NCBI RefSeq assembly: GCF_051401765.1
Contig: NW_027480534.1
Coordinates: 930,001 to 994,000, forward strand
DNA: 64,000 nt
Origin: Calliopsis andreniformis
Taxonomy: Eukaryota; Arthropoda; Insecta; Hymenoptera; Andrenidae
Direction: 5' to 3'
Shown here one piece after another: positions 12,542 to 25,340 of the stretch. Under the pieces are notes generated by a model that saw only the letters and a program-made list of their open reading frames with translations, was not told where the DNA came from and made no database searches. The translations under genes and the position numbers were made by a program. Each line of letters begins with the position of its first letter. Position 1 is the first letter of the stretch.

Positions 12542-14649
12542 CTATTGAGTATTGAGGATTGAAGATTGAGGATTGAGGATTGAGGATTGAAGATTGAGGA
12601 TGATGGCTGAGGTTTGAGGATTGAGGTTTGAGGACTGAGGACTGAGGGTTGAGGATTGAAAATTGAGGATTGAGGATTGAGGGTTGAAGATTGAGGATTG
12701 GGTAATGATGATTGAGGAATGAGGATTGAGGATTGAGGATTGAGGATTGAGGATTGAAGATTGAGTATTGAGGATTGAAGACTGACGGTTGAGGATTGAG
12801 GATTGAGGATTGAGGATTGAGGATTGAGGATTGATGATTGGGTATTGAGGATTGAAGATTGAGGGTTGAGGATTGAGGTTTGAGGATTGAGGATTGAAGA
12901 TTGCGGATTGAGGATTGAGGTTTGTGGACTGAGGATTGAGGATTGAAGATTGAGGATTGAGGATTGAGGATTGAGGATTGAGGATTGAGGATTGAGGATT
13001 GAGGATTGAGGACTGTGGATTGGGGACTGAGGATTGAATATTGGGGATTGAGGATTGAGGATTGAGGATTGAGGATTGACGATTGAGGATTGAAGACTGA
13101 GTATTGATGATTGAAAAACTGAAGATTGAGTATTGAGGGTTGAGGATTGAGGACGAGGACTGACGGTTGAGGATTGAGGTTTGAGGATTGAGGATTGAGG
13201 ATTGAGGACTGAGGCTTGAGGATTGAGAATTGTGCATTGAGGATTGCAGGTTGAGGACTGGGGACTGAGGATTGAAGTTTGAGGATTATGGATTGTGGAT
13301 TGGGGATTGAGTATCTAGGATTGGAGATTGATTATTGAGGATCCAAGATTGAGGATTGAGTATTGAGGATTGAGAATTGAGAATTGTGGATGAGGACTGT
13401 GGGTTGAGGATTGTGGTTTGAGGAACGAGGATTGAGGATTGAGGATTGAGGACTGAGGATTGACGATTGAGTATTGAAGATTGAGGATTGATGACTGAGG
13501 ATTGAGGATTGAGGATTGAGGATTGAGGATTGAGGATTGAGAATGAGGGCTGAGGGTTGAGGATTGAGGTTTGAGTTTTGAATCCTGAGAATTCAGGATA
13601 TTCTATTGAGTATTGAGAATTGAGTATTGATGGTTGAGTATTGAGGATTGAGGGTTGAGGATTGAGGATTGAGTAGTGAAGATTGAGGATTAATGATTTA
13701 GGATTGAGGATTGAGGATTGAGGATTGAGGATAGAGGATTGAAGATTGAATATTGAGGATTGAAGATTGAGGATTGAGGATTGAGGGGTGAGGTTTGAGG
13801 ATCGAGGATTGAGATACAGTATTGAGAATTGAAGATTGAGAATTGAGGATTGAGGATTGAACGTTGAGGACTGAGTGTTGAGGGTTGCGTGGTGAGAATT
13901 GATGTTTGTGGATAGAGGTTTGAAGATTGCTGATTGAGTATTGAGTATTGGATACTCTGAATTGAGGATATTCTATTGAGGATTGAGTATTGACGACTGA
14001 TTGTTGAGGACTGAGGGCTGAAGATTGAGGATTCAGGATTGAGGATTCAGAGTTAAGGTTTGGGGACTGAGGACTGAGGATTTAAGATTGAGTATTAAGG
14101 ATTGAATATTGAGGATTGAGGATTGCGGATTGACGACTGAGGATGATGGCTGAGGTTTGACGATTGAGGTTTGAGGACTGAGGACTGAGGATGGAGGATT
14201 GAGAATTGAGGATTGAGGATTGAGGATTGAGGGTTGAAGATTGAGGATTGGGTATTGAGGATTGGGGAATGAGGATTGAGGATTGAGGATTGGGGATTGC
14301 GGATTGAAGATTGAGTATTGAGGATTGAAGACTGACGGTTGAGGATTGAGGATTGAGGATTGAGGATTGAGGATTGGGGATTGAAGATTGAGTATTGAGG
14401 ATTGAAGATTGAGGGTTGAGGATTGAGGTTTGGGGATTGAGGATTGAAGATTGCGGATTGAGGATTGAGGATTGAGGATTGAGGATTGGCTATTGAGGAT
14501 TGAGTATTGAGGATTGAGGATTGAAGATTGAGGATTGAGGATTGAGGATTGAAGATTGAGGACTGAGTGTTGATGGTTGAGTGATGAGAACTGATGTTTG
14601 TGGATTGAGATTTGAAGATTTAAGAATGGGGATTGAGCATTGAAAACTG
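12542..14649 (+). repeat. Array region 5: plain heptamers, then D, C and A modules
   Basis: The stretch 12.56-13.24 kb is mostly ordinary heptamers, with an uninterrupted GGATTGA run at about 12949-13011. D follows at 13313 in a subtype in which GGATTCAAG is GGATCCAAG; the only others I saw are next to D at 38090 and 58945. A C box starts at 13597 and an A-subtype box at 13967 (GGATACTCTG lead-in). The stretch 14.1-14.5 kb has a GATGATGGCTGAGG tract and the GACTGACGGTTGAGG motif. No gene is seen. Confidence 0.86.
13582..13599. repeat. Interrupted palindrome in module C
   Basis: The module C box is preceded by ATCCTGAGAATTCAGGAT. Arms ATCCTGA and TCAGGAT are perfect inverted repeats around GAAT. 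Equivalently, it is a 16-bp perfect palindrome with GA inserted. The same form occurs at boxes 19832, 39747, 45606, 50052 and 59293. A CG form (ATCCTGCGAATTCAGGAT) occurs at 22998, 24640, 42405, 49095, 51442 and 57400. The copies at 21754, 35003, 54033 and 54801 have arm substitutions that break pairing. Each copy contains an EcoRI site. Function unknown; a protein-binding or cruciform role is only a possibility. Confidence 0.85.
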
Positions 14650-17600
14650 TGAATTGAGGATATTCTATTGAGGATTTAGGATTGACAGTTGATTGTTGAG
14701 GACTGAGGGCTGAAGATTGAGGATTCAGGATTGAGGATTCGGGATTGAGGTTTGAGGACTGAGGATTGAGGGTTAAGGATTCAAGATTGAGGATTGACGC
14801 TTGAGGACTGAGGATTGAGGATGGAGGATTGAGGAGAGAGGACTGAGTGTTGTGGATTGAGGGTTGACGATTGAGGATTGAGTATTGAGGATTGAGGATT
14901 GAGGATTGAGGATTGAAGATTGAGCATTGAGTGTTGAAGATTGAGGATTGAGGATTGAGGATTGAAGGTTGAGGACTGAGTGTTGAGGGTTGAGTGATGA
15001 GAATTGATGTTTGTGGATTGAGATCTGAAGATTGAAGGATGGGGATTGAGTATTGAAAACTGTGAATTGAGGATATTCTATTGAGGATCGAGGATTGACA
15101 ATCGATTTTTGAGGACTGAGGTCTGAAGATTGAGGACTCAGGATTGAGGATACGGGATTCAGGTTTGAGGACTGAGGATTGAGCGTTCAGGATTGAGGAT
15201 TGAGTGTTGAAGATTGCAGATTGAGTATTGATTATTGAAAACTGTGAATTGAGGATATTCTATTGAGGATTTAGGATTGACTACTGACTGTTGAGGACTC
15301 AGGTCTGAAGATTGAGGATTCAGGGTTGAGGATTCAGGATTGAGGTTTGAGGACTGAGGATTGAGGATTGAGTATTGAGTATTGAGGATTGAAGACTGCA
15401 GATTGAATACTGATTATTGAAAACTGTGAATTGAGGATATTCTATTGAGGATTGCGGATTGACTACTGATTGTTGAGGACTCAGGTCTGAAGATTGAGGA
15501 TTCAGGGTTGAGGATTCAGGATTGAGGATTGAGGATTGAGGATTGAGGATTGAGGATCGAGGATTAAGGATTGAAGACTGAGGATTGGGGACTGAGTGTT
15601 GAGTGTTCAGTGATGAGAATTGATGTTTGTGGATAGAGATTCGAAGATTGCAGATTGAGTATTGAGTATTGAAATCTGTGAATTGAGGATATTCTATTGA
15701 GGACTGAGGATTGACAACAGATTGTTGAGGACTGTGTTCCGAAGATTGAGGATTTAGGGTTGAGGATTCATAATTGAGGTTTGATGACTGAGGATTGAGG
15801 ATTGAAGATTGAGTATAGACGATTGAAGATTGAGGATTGATGATTGAGGATTGAGGATTAAGGATTAGGGCTGTGGGCTGAGGATTGAGGTTTGAGGTCT
15901 GAGGACTGAGGGTTGAGGATCGATAATTGAGGATTGAGGATTGAGGATTGAGGATTGAGGATTGAGGATTGAGGATTGAGGATTGAAGATTGAGTATTGG
16001 GGATTGAAGATTGAGGATTAAGGATTGGGGATTAAGGATTGAGGATTGGGGATTGAGGATTGAGTATTGAGGATTGAGAATTGAGGGTTGGGGATTGAAT
16101 ATTGACTATTGGGTATTGAAGATTGAGGATTGAGGATTGAGGATTGAAGATTGAGGACTGAGTGTTGAGGGTTGAGTGATGAGAATTGATGTTTGTGGTT
16201 TGAGATTTGAAGATTGAAGAATGGGGACTGAGTATTGAAAACTGTGAATTGAGGATATTCTATTGAGGATTGAGGATTCACAATTGATTTTTGAGGACTG
16301 AGGTCTGAAGATTGAGGATTCAGGATTGAGGACTCGGGATTGAGGTTTGAGGACTGAGGATTGAGGGTTGAGGACTGGGGATTGAGGGTTGAATATTGAG
16401 GATTAAGGATTGAGGAATGGGGATTGAGGATCTAGGATTGGGGATTGATTATTGAGGATTGAGGATTGAGCATTGAGGATTGAGAATTGAGAATTGAGGA
16501 TTCAGTATTGAACGTTGAGTATTGATGAATGAGAATTGAGGATTGAGGTATGAGGATTGAGGATTGAGAATTGAGGATTGAGGACTGAGGATTGAAGGTT
16601 AAGGATTGGGTATTGAGGATTGCAGAATGAGGATTGGGGATTGAGGATTGAGGATTGAAGATTGAGTATTGAGGATTGAAGTTTGAGGATTGAGGATTGG
16701 GGATCAAGGATTGAGGATTGGTGATTGAGGATTGAGTATTGAGGACTGAGAATTGAGGATTGGGGATTGAGGATTGAGGATTGAGGATTGAGGATTGAGA
16801 ATTGAGGATTGAGGATTGAACACTGAGGACTGAGTGTTGAAGGTTGAGTGATGAGAATTGATGTTTGTGGATACAGATTTGAAAACTGCAGATGAAGTAC
16901 TGAGTATTGAAAACTGTGAATTGAGGATATTCTATTGAGGATTGAGGATTGACAACTGATTGTTGAGGACTGAGGGCTGAAGATGGAGGATTCAGGATTG
17001 AGGATGCAGAATTGAGGTTTGAGGACTGAGGATTGAGGGTTGAAGATTGAGTATTGAGGATTGAAGATTGAGGATTGTGTATTAAGGATTGAAGAATGAG
17101 TATTGAGTATTGAGGATTGAGGATTGAGGATTGAGTATTGAGAATTGAGTGTTGAGGATGAGTACTGGGGGTTGAGGATTGAGGTTTGAGGAATGAGGAT
17201 TCAGGATTGAGGATTAAGGATTGAGGATTGAGGATTGAGGATTGAGGATTCAGTATTGAAGATTGAGTATTGATGAATGAGGATTGAGGATTGAGGTTTG
17301 AGGGTTGAGGATTGAGAATTGAGGGTTGAGGATTGAGGATCGAAGATTGAGTATTGAGGATTTAAGATTGAGGGTTGAGGATTGGGGATTAAGGATTGAG
17401 GATTGTGTGTTGAAGATTGAGGACTGAGAGTTGAGGGTTGAGTGATAAGAATTGATGTTTGTGGATTGAGATATGAAGGTTGAAGAATGGGGATTGACTA
17501 TTGAAAGCTGTGAATTGAGGATATTCTATTGAGGATTGAGGATCGACAGTCGATTGTTGAGGACTGAGGGCTGAAGATTGAGGATTCAGGATTAAGGATT

Positions 17601-19310
17601 CGGGATTGAGGTTTGAGGACTGAGGATTGAGGGTTAAGGATTGAAGATTGAGGATTGACGCTTGAGGACTGAGGATTGAGGATGGAGGATTGAGGAGAGA
17701 GGACTGAGTGCTGTGGATTGAGGATTGACGATTGAGGATTGAGTATTGAGGATTGAGGATTGAAGATTGAGGATTGAAGATTGAGCATTGAGTGTTGAAG
17801 ATTGAGGGTTGAGGATTGAGGATTGAGGATTGAAGATTGAATATTGATGATTGAAGATTGAGGATTGAGGATTGAGTGTTGTGGATTGAGGACGAGGACT
17901 GAGGGTTGAGTATTCATGTTTGAGGTCTGAGGATTGAGGATTGGCGATTGAGGATTGAGGATTGAGGATTGAGGATTGAGGATTGAGGATTGGGTATTGA
18001 GGATTGAAGAATGAGGATTGATGATTGAGGATTGAGGATTGAGGATTGAGGATTGCAGATTGAGTATTGAGGATTGAAGATTGAGTATTGAGGTTTGAGG
18101 GTTGAAGGTTGAGAGCTGAGTGTTGAGGGTTGTGTGATGAGAATTGATGTTTGTGGATTGAGATATGCAGTTTGAAGAATGGGGATTGAGTATTGAAAAC
18201 TGTGAATTGAGGATGTTCTATTGAGAATTGAGGATTGACAGCTGATTGTTGAGGACTGAGGGCTGAAGATTGAGGATTCAGGAATGAGGATTCGGGATTG
18301 AGGTTTGAGGACTGAGGATTGAGGATTAAGGATTGAGGATTGGGGATTGAGTATCTAGGATTGGAGATTGATTATTGAGGGTTCAAGGTTGAGGATTGAG
18401 GATTGACGATTGAGGATTGAGAACTGAGGATGAGGACTGAGTGTTGAGGATTGAAGATTGAGGATTGAGGATTGAGGGCTGTGGATTGAGGACGAGGACT
18501 GAGGGTTGAGTATTGATGTTTGAGGTCTGAGGATTTAGGATTGAGGATTGAGGATTGAGGATTGAAGATTGAGTATCGAGGGTTGAAGATTGAGGATTGT
18601 GGATTGGGGATTAAGGATTGAGGATTGGGGATTGAGGATTGAGTATTGAGGATTGAGAATTGAGGGTTGAGGATTGAAGATTGAGTATTGAGTATTGAAG
18701 ATTGAGGATTGATGATTGAGGATTGAAGATTGAGGCCTGAGTGTTGAGGGTTGAGTGATGAGAATTGATGTTAGTGGATTGAGATTTGAAGATAGAAGAA
18801 TGGGGACTGAGTATTGAAAACTGTGAATTGAGGATATTCTATTGAGGATTGAGGATTGACAATTGATTTTTGAGGACTGAGGTCTGAGGATTGAGGATTC
18901 AGGATTGAGGACTCGGGATTGAGGTTTGAGCACTGAGGATTGAGGGTTAAGGATTGAAGATTGAGGATTGACGCTTGAGGATTGAGGATTGAGGATGGAG
19001 GATTTAGGAGAGAGGACTCAGTGTTGTGGATTGAGTGCTGAGAATTGATGTTTGAGTATTGAAATTTGATTATTGAATATTGTGGATTGAGTATTGTACC
19101 ATGAGGATTCAGGATATTCTATTGAGTATTGAGAATTTAGGATTGATGGTTGAATTTTTTAGTATTGATGGTTGAGTATTGAGGATTGATGGTTGAGGGT
19201 TGTGTGTTGAATATTGAGGATTGAGGATTGAGGATTGAGTAATGATGATTGAAGATTGAGTATTGAGGATTGAGGGTTGAAGATTGAGGACGAGGACTGA
19301 CGGTTGAGGA
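14650..19310 (+). repeat. Array region 6: second copy of the 2.2-6.5 kb block
   Basis: Boxes start at 14659, 15072, 15254, 15436, 15688, 16254, 16926, 17520, 18212 (GATGTTCT, as in the first copy) and 18833, and a B box at 19113 with the same GTACCATGAGG and T6 tract as at 6302. Relative to the first copy it lacks about 98 bp after 15.5 kb and has about 428 extra bp between 15.9 and 16.5 kb; the extra part holds an additional A box at 16254 and a D at about 16429. Another D lies at 18353. No gene is seen. Confidence 0.88.
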
Positions 19311-21880
19311 TTGAGGTTTGAGAAACGAGGATTGAGGATTGAGGATTGAGGACTGTGGATAGACGATTGTGTATTGAAGATTGAGGATTGATGACTGAGG
19401 ATTGAGGATTGAGGATTGAGGATTGAGGATTGAGTACTGAGGCTTGAGGATTGAGGATTGAGGATTAAGGTTTGAGGATTGGGGATTGAGGATCTAGGAT
19501 TGGAGATTGATTATTGAGGATTCAAGATTGAGGATAGAGGATTGAGGATTGAGAATTGAGAATTGAGGATGAGGACTGAGGTTTGTGGATTGAGGTTTGA
19601 GGAACGAGGATTGAAGATCGAGGATTGAGGACTGAGTATTGACGATTGAGGATTGAAGATTGATGATTGATGACGGAGGATTGAGGATTGAGGATTGAGG
19701 ATTGAGGATTGAGGATTGAGGACTGAGGCTTGAGGATTGAGGATTGAGGGTTAAGGTTTGAGGATTGAGGATTGAGATTGAGGGCTGAGGGTTGAGGATT
19801 GAGATTTGAGTATTGAATCCTGAGAATTCAGGATATTCTATTGAGTATTGAGAATTGAGTATTGATGGTTGAGTATTGACGATTGAGGATTGAGGATTGA
19901 GGATTGAGTATTGAACATTGAGGATTGATGATTTAGGATTGAGGATTGAGGATTGAGGATTGAGGATAGAGGATTGAAGATTGAGTATTGAGAATTGAAG
20001 ATTGAGAATTGAGGATTGAGGATTGAACATTGAGGACTGAGTGTTGAGGGTTGAGTGGTGGGAATTGATGTTTGTGGATAGAGGTTTGAAGATTGCAGAT
20101 TGAGTATTGAGTATTGGATACCCTGAATTGAGGATATTCTATTGAGGATTGAGTATTGACGACTGATTGTTGAGGACTGAGGGCTGAAGATTGAGGATTC
20201 ACGATTGAGGATTCAGAGTTAAGGTTTGGGGACTGAGGACTGAGGATTTAAGATTGAGTATTAAGGATTGAAGGTTGAGGATTGAGGATTGGGTATTGAG
20301 GATTGAGGAATGAGGATTGAGGATTGAGGATTGAGGATTGCGGATTGAAGATTGAGTATTGAGGATTGAAGGCTGACGGTTGAGGATTGAGGATTGAGGA
20401 TTGAGGATTGAGGATTGAGGATTGACGCTTGAGGATTGAGGACTGAGTCTTGAGGATTGAGGATTGAGCATCGAGGATTGAAGGTTGAGGACTGAGGATT
20501 GAGGATTGAAGATTGAGGATTAAGGATTGAGGATTGGTGATTGAGGATCTAGGACTGGATATTGATTATTGAGGATTCAAGAGTGAGGATTGAGGATTGA
20601 GGATTGAGAATTGAGAATTGAGGATGAGGACTGAGGGTTGAGGGTTGAGGTTTGAGGAACGAGGATTGAGGATTGAGGCTTGAGGACTGAGGATTGACGA
20701 TTGAGTATTGAAGATTGAGGATTGATGACTGAGGGTTGAGGATTGAGGATTGAGCATTGAGGATTGAAGATTGAGGTCTGGGGATTGAGGACTGAAGATT
20801 GAGGATTAAGGATTGAGGATTGGGGATTGAGGATCTAGGATTGGAGATTGATTATTGAGGATTCAAGATTGAGGGTTGAGGATTGAGGTTTGAGGGAACG
20901 AGGATTGAGGATCGAGGATTGAGGACTGAGGATTGACGATTGAGTATTGAAGATTGATGATTGAGGATTGAGGATTGAGGATTGAGGATTGAAGATTGAG
21001 TATTGAGGATTGAATATTGAGGATTGACGATAGAGGATTGGGGATTGAGCATCGAGGATTGAAGGTTGAGGACTGAGGATTGAGGATTGAAGATTGAGGA
21101 TTAAGGATTGAGGATTGGTGATTGAGGATCTAGGACTGGATATTGATTACTGAGGATTCAAGATTGAGGATTGAGGATTGAGGATTGAGAATTGAGAATT
21201 GAGGATGAGGACTGAGGGCTGAGGGTTGAGGTTTGAGGAACGAGGATTGAGGATTGAGGCTTGAGGACTGAGGATTGACGATTGAGTATTGAAGATTGAG
21301 GATTGATGACTGAGGATTGAGGATTGAGGATAGAGCATTGAGGATTGAAGATTGAGGACTGGGGATTGAGTACTGAAGATTGAGGATTAAGGATTGAGGA
21401 TTGGGGATTGAGGATCTAGGATTGGAGATTGATTATTGAGGATTCAAGATTGAGGATTGAGGATTGAGGATTGAGAATTGAGAATTGAAGATGAGGACTG
21501 AGGGTTGAGGATTGAGGTTTGAGGAACGAGGATTGAGGATCGAGGATTGAGGACTGAGGATTGACGATTGAGTATTGAAGATTGAGGATTGATGACTGAG
21601 GATTGAGGATTGAGGATTGAGGATTGAGGATTGAGGATTGAAGATTGAGTATTGAGGATTGAATATTGAGCGTTGAGGATTGAGGATTGAGGATTGAGAA
21701 TGAGGGCTGAGGGTGGAGGATTGAGGTTTGAGTATCGAATCCAGAGAATTCGGGATATTCAATTGAGTATTGAGAATTGAGTATTGATGGTTGAGTATTG
21801 AGGATTGAGGATTGAGGATTGAGGATTGAGTATTGAAGATTGAGGATTGATGGTTTAGGATTGAGGATTGAGGATTGAGG
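19311..21880 (+). repeat. Array region 7: D-rich tandem block
   Basis: D modules start at about 19491, 20546, 20832, 21127 and 21413; the last four are spaced 286, 295 and 286 bp. Each D unit runs from CTAGGATTGGAGATTG (or CTAGGACTGGATATTG) through GGATTCAAG, GAGAATTGAGAATTGAGG, the 6-bp-shifted GGATGAGGACTGAGGG, GAGGAACGAGG, GGATTGACGATTGAG and GATTGATGACTGAGG. C boxes lie at 19832 and 21754 and an A-subtype box at 20133. The block 19.32-20.84 kb is copied at 27.31-28.64 kb. No gene is seen. Confidence 0.88.
20546..20831 (+). repeat. Type example of the 286-bp D unit
   Basis: One complete D unit, from the CTAGGACTGGATATTG variant to just before the next D module. Its length, 286 bp, is 40 heptamers plus 6 bp. 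A likely cause is the single 6-bp unit in GGATGAGGACTGAGG, which shifts the register once per D unit. D units of 279 bp occur at 27200-27479, 35590-35869 and 35869-36148; units of 286 bp occur at 28346-28632, 29471-29757 and 21127-21413. Confidence 0.82.
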
Positions 21881-23700
21881 ATTGAGGATAGAGGATTGAA
21901 GATTGAGTATTGAGGATTGAAGATTTTGGATTGAGGATTGAGGATTGAGGATTGAGGATTGAGGATTGAGGATTGAGGATTGGGTATTGAGGATCTAGGA
22001 TTGGAGATTGATTATTGAGGATTCAACACTGAGTATTGAGGACTGAGTACTGAGGATTGAGGATTGAGGATTGAAGATTGAGTATTGAGGATTGAAGATT
22101 GAGGATTGAAGATTGAGGATTGAGGATTGAGGATTGAGAGTTGAGGACTGAGGATTGGGGAGTGAGGATTGAAGATTGAGGATTGAGGATTGAGGATTGA
22201 GGATTGAGGATTGAGGATTGAAAATACAGTATTGAGAATTGAAGATTGAGAATTTAGGATTGAGGATTGAACAATGAGGACTGAATGTTGAGGGTTGAGA
22301 GATGAGATTTGATGTTTGTGGATAGAGCTTTGAAGATTGCAGATTGAGTATAGAGTATTGAAAACTGTGAATAGAGGATATTCTATTGAGGATTGAGGAT
22401 TGACAACTGATTGACGAAGACTGAGCGCTGAAGGTTGAGGATTCAGTATTGAGGATTCAGAATTGAGGTTTGAGGGCTGAGGATAGAGGATTGAAGATTG
22501 AGTATTGAGGATTGAAGATTGCAGATTGAGTATTGATTACCGAAAACTGCGCATTGAGGATAATCTATTGAGGATTGAGGATTGACAACTGATTGTTGAG
22601 GACTCAGGGCTGAAGATTGAGGATTCAGGGTTGAGGATTCAGGATTGAGGTTTGATAACTGAGGACTGATGATTGAAGATTGAGTATTGAGGATTGAAGG
22701 TTACAGATTGAGTATTGAGTATTGAAAACTGTGAAATGAGGATATTCTATTGTGGATTGAGGATTGACAACTGATTGTTGAGGACTGAGGGCTGAAGATT
22801 GAGGATTCAGTATCGAGGATTCAGAATTGAGGTTTGAGGACTGAGGATTGAGAATTGAAGATTGAGTATTGGGGATTGAAGATTGAGGCTTGAGGATTGA
22901 GTATTGAGGATTGAGGATGAGGGCTGAGGATCGAGGATGGAGGATGATGGCTGAGGGTTGGGGATTGAGGTTTGAGTATTCAATCCTGCGAATTCAGGAT
23001 ATTCTATAGAGTATTGAGAATTGAGGATTGATGGTTGAGTATTGAGGACTGAGGATTGATGGTTGAAGATTGAGTATTGAGGATTCAGAATTGAGGTTTG
23101 AGGACTGATGATTGAGGATTGAAGTTTGAGTATTGGGGATTGAAGATTGAGGACTGAGGATTGAGGATTGAGGATTGAGGATGAGGTCTGAGGGTTGAGG
23201 ATTGAGGATTGAGTATTGAAGATTGAAGACTGAGTGTAGAGTGTTGTGTGATGAGAATTGATGTTTGTGGATTGAGATTTGAAGATTGAAGACTGGGGAC
23301 TGAGTATTGAAATCTGTGAATTTAGGATATTCTATTGAGGATCGAGGATTGACAATTGATTTTTGAGGACTGAGGTCTGAAGATTGAGGATTCAGGATTG
23401 AGGATTCGGGATTGAGGTTTGAGGACTGAGGATTGAGTGTTGAGGGTTGAGGATTGAGGATTGACGCTTGAGGATTGAGGGTTGAGGATGGAGGATTGAA
23501 GAGAGAGGGCTGAGTGTTGAGGATTGAGTGTTGAGAATTGGTCTTTGAGGATTGAGATTTGATTATTGGATATTGCGGATTGAGTACAGAGCCATGGGAA
23601 TTCAGGATATTCTATTGAGTATTGAGAATTGAGGATTGATGGTTGAGTATTGAGGATTGATGGTTGAGGGTTGTGTGTTGAATATTGAGGATTGAGGATT
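21881..23700 (+). repeat. Array region 8a: A-A-A-C-A-B super-unit, first copy
   Basis: Boxes start at 22377, 22559 and 22741 (A), 22998 (C), 23326 (A) and 23606 (B), giving spacings 182, 182, 257, 328 and 280. D is at 21992. The next super-unit begins 1,824 bp later. The same six boxes recur at 48474-49702 with offset 26,097 (26,096 for the last two). No gene is seen. Confidence 0.9.
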
Positions 23701-25340
23701 GAGGATTGAGGATTGAGGATAGAGGATTGAAGATTGAGTATTGAGGATTGAAGATTTCGGATTGAGGATTGAGAATTGAGGATTGAGGATTGAGGATTGA
23801 GGATTGGGGATTGAGGATCTAGGATTGGAGATTGATTATTGAGGATTCAAGATTGAGGATTGAGGACTGATTATTGAGGATTGAGGATTGAGGATTGAAG
23901 ATTGAGTATTGAGGATTGAAGATTGAGGATTGAAGATTGAGGATTGAGGATTGAGGATTGAGGGTTGAGGACTGAGGATTGGGGACTGAGGATTGAAGAT
24001 TGAGGATTGAGGATTGAGGATTGAGGATTGAGGATTGAGGATTGAAAATACAGTATTGAGAATTGAGGATTGAGAATTTAGGATTGAGGATTGAACAATG
24101 AGGACTGAGTGTTGAGGGTTGAGAGATGAGAATTGATGTTTGTGGATAGAGATTTGAAGATTGCAGATTGAGTATAGAGTATTGAAAACTGTGAATAGAG
24201 GATATTCTATTGAGGATTGAGGATTGACAACTGATTGACGAAGACTGAGCGCTGAAGGTTGAGGATTCAGTATTGAGAATTCAGAATTGAGGTTTGAGGG
24301 CTGAGGGTAGAGGATTGAAGACTGAGTATTGAGGATTGAAGATTGCAGATTGAGTATTGATTACCGAAAACTGTGCATTGAGGATATTCTATTGAGGATT
24401 GAGGATTGACAACTGATTGTTGAGGACTGAGGGCTGAGGATTGAGGATACAGTATCGAGGATTCAGAATTGAGGTTTGAGGACTGAGGATTGAGAATTGA
24501 AGATTGAGTATTGGGGATTGAAGATTGAGGCTTGAGGATTGAGTATTGAGGATTGAGGATGAGGGCTGAGGATCGAGGATGGAGGATGATGGCTGAGGGT
24601 TGAGGATTGAGGTTTGAGTATTGAATCCTGCGAATTCAGGATATTCTATAGAGTATTGAGAATTGAGGATAGATGGTTGAGTATTGAGGACTGAGGATTG
24701 AGGGTTGAAGATTGAGTATTTAGGATTCAGAATTGAGGTTTGAGGACTGACGATTGAGGATTGAAGTTTGAGTATTGGGGATTGAAGATTGAGGACTGAG
24801 GATTGAGGATTGAGGATTGAGGACGAGGTTTGAGGGTTGAGGATTGAGGATTGAGTATTGGAGATTGAAGACTGAGTGTAGAGTGTTGTGTGATGAGAAT
24901 TGATGTTTGTGGATTGAGATTTGAAGATTGAAGACTGGGGACTGAGTATTGAAATCTGTGAATTTAGGATATTCTATTAAGGATTGACGATTGACAATTG
25001 ATTTTTGAGGACTGAGGTCTGAAGATTGAGGATTCAGGATTGAGGATTCGGGATTGAGGTTTGAGGACTGAGGATTGAGGGTTGAGGATTGAGGATTGAG
25101 GATTGACGCTTGAGGATTGAGGGTTGAGGATGGAGGATTGAAGAGAGAGGGCTGAGTGTTGAGGATTGAGTGTTGAGAATTGGTCTTTGAGGGTTGAGAT
25201 TTGATTATTGGATATTGCGGATTGAGTACAGAGCCATGGGAATTCAGTATATTCTATTGAGTATTGAGAATTGAGGATTGATGGTTGAGTATTGAGGGTT
25301 GATGTTTGAGGGTTGTGTGTTGAATATTGAGGATTGAGGA
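23701..25340 (+). repeat. Array region 8b: super-unit, second copy lacking one 182-bp unit
   Basis: Boxes start at 24201 and 24383 (A), 24640 (C), 24968 (A) and 25248 (B). Compared with region 8a the offset is 1,824 bp for D and the first two A boxes but 1,642 bp from C onward, so exactly one 182-bp A unit is missing. Shared details include TTACCGAAAACTG before the second A box, CCTGCGAATTCAGG in C, and GCCATGGGAATTCAG in B. No gene is seen. Confidence 0.9.

Noticed and set aside
13582..13599. Module C palindrome as a transcription terminator
   Set aside because: The arms are short and AT-rich, no T tract follows, and no gene lies upstream.
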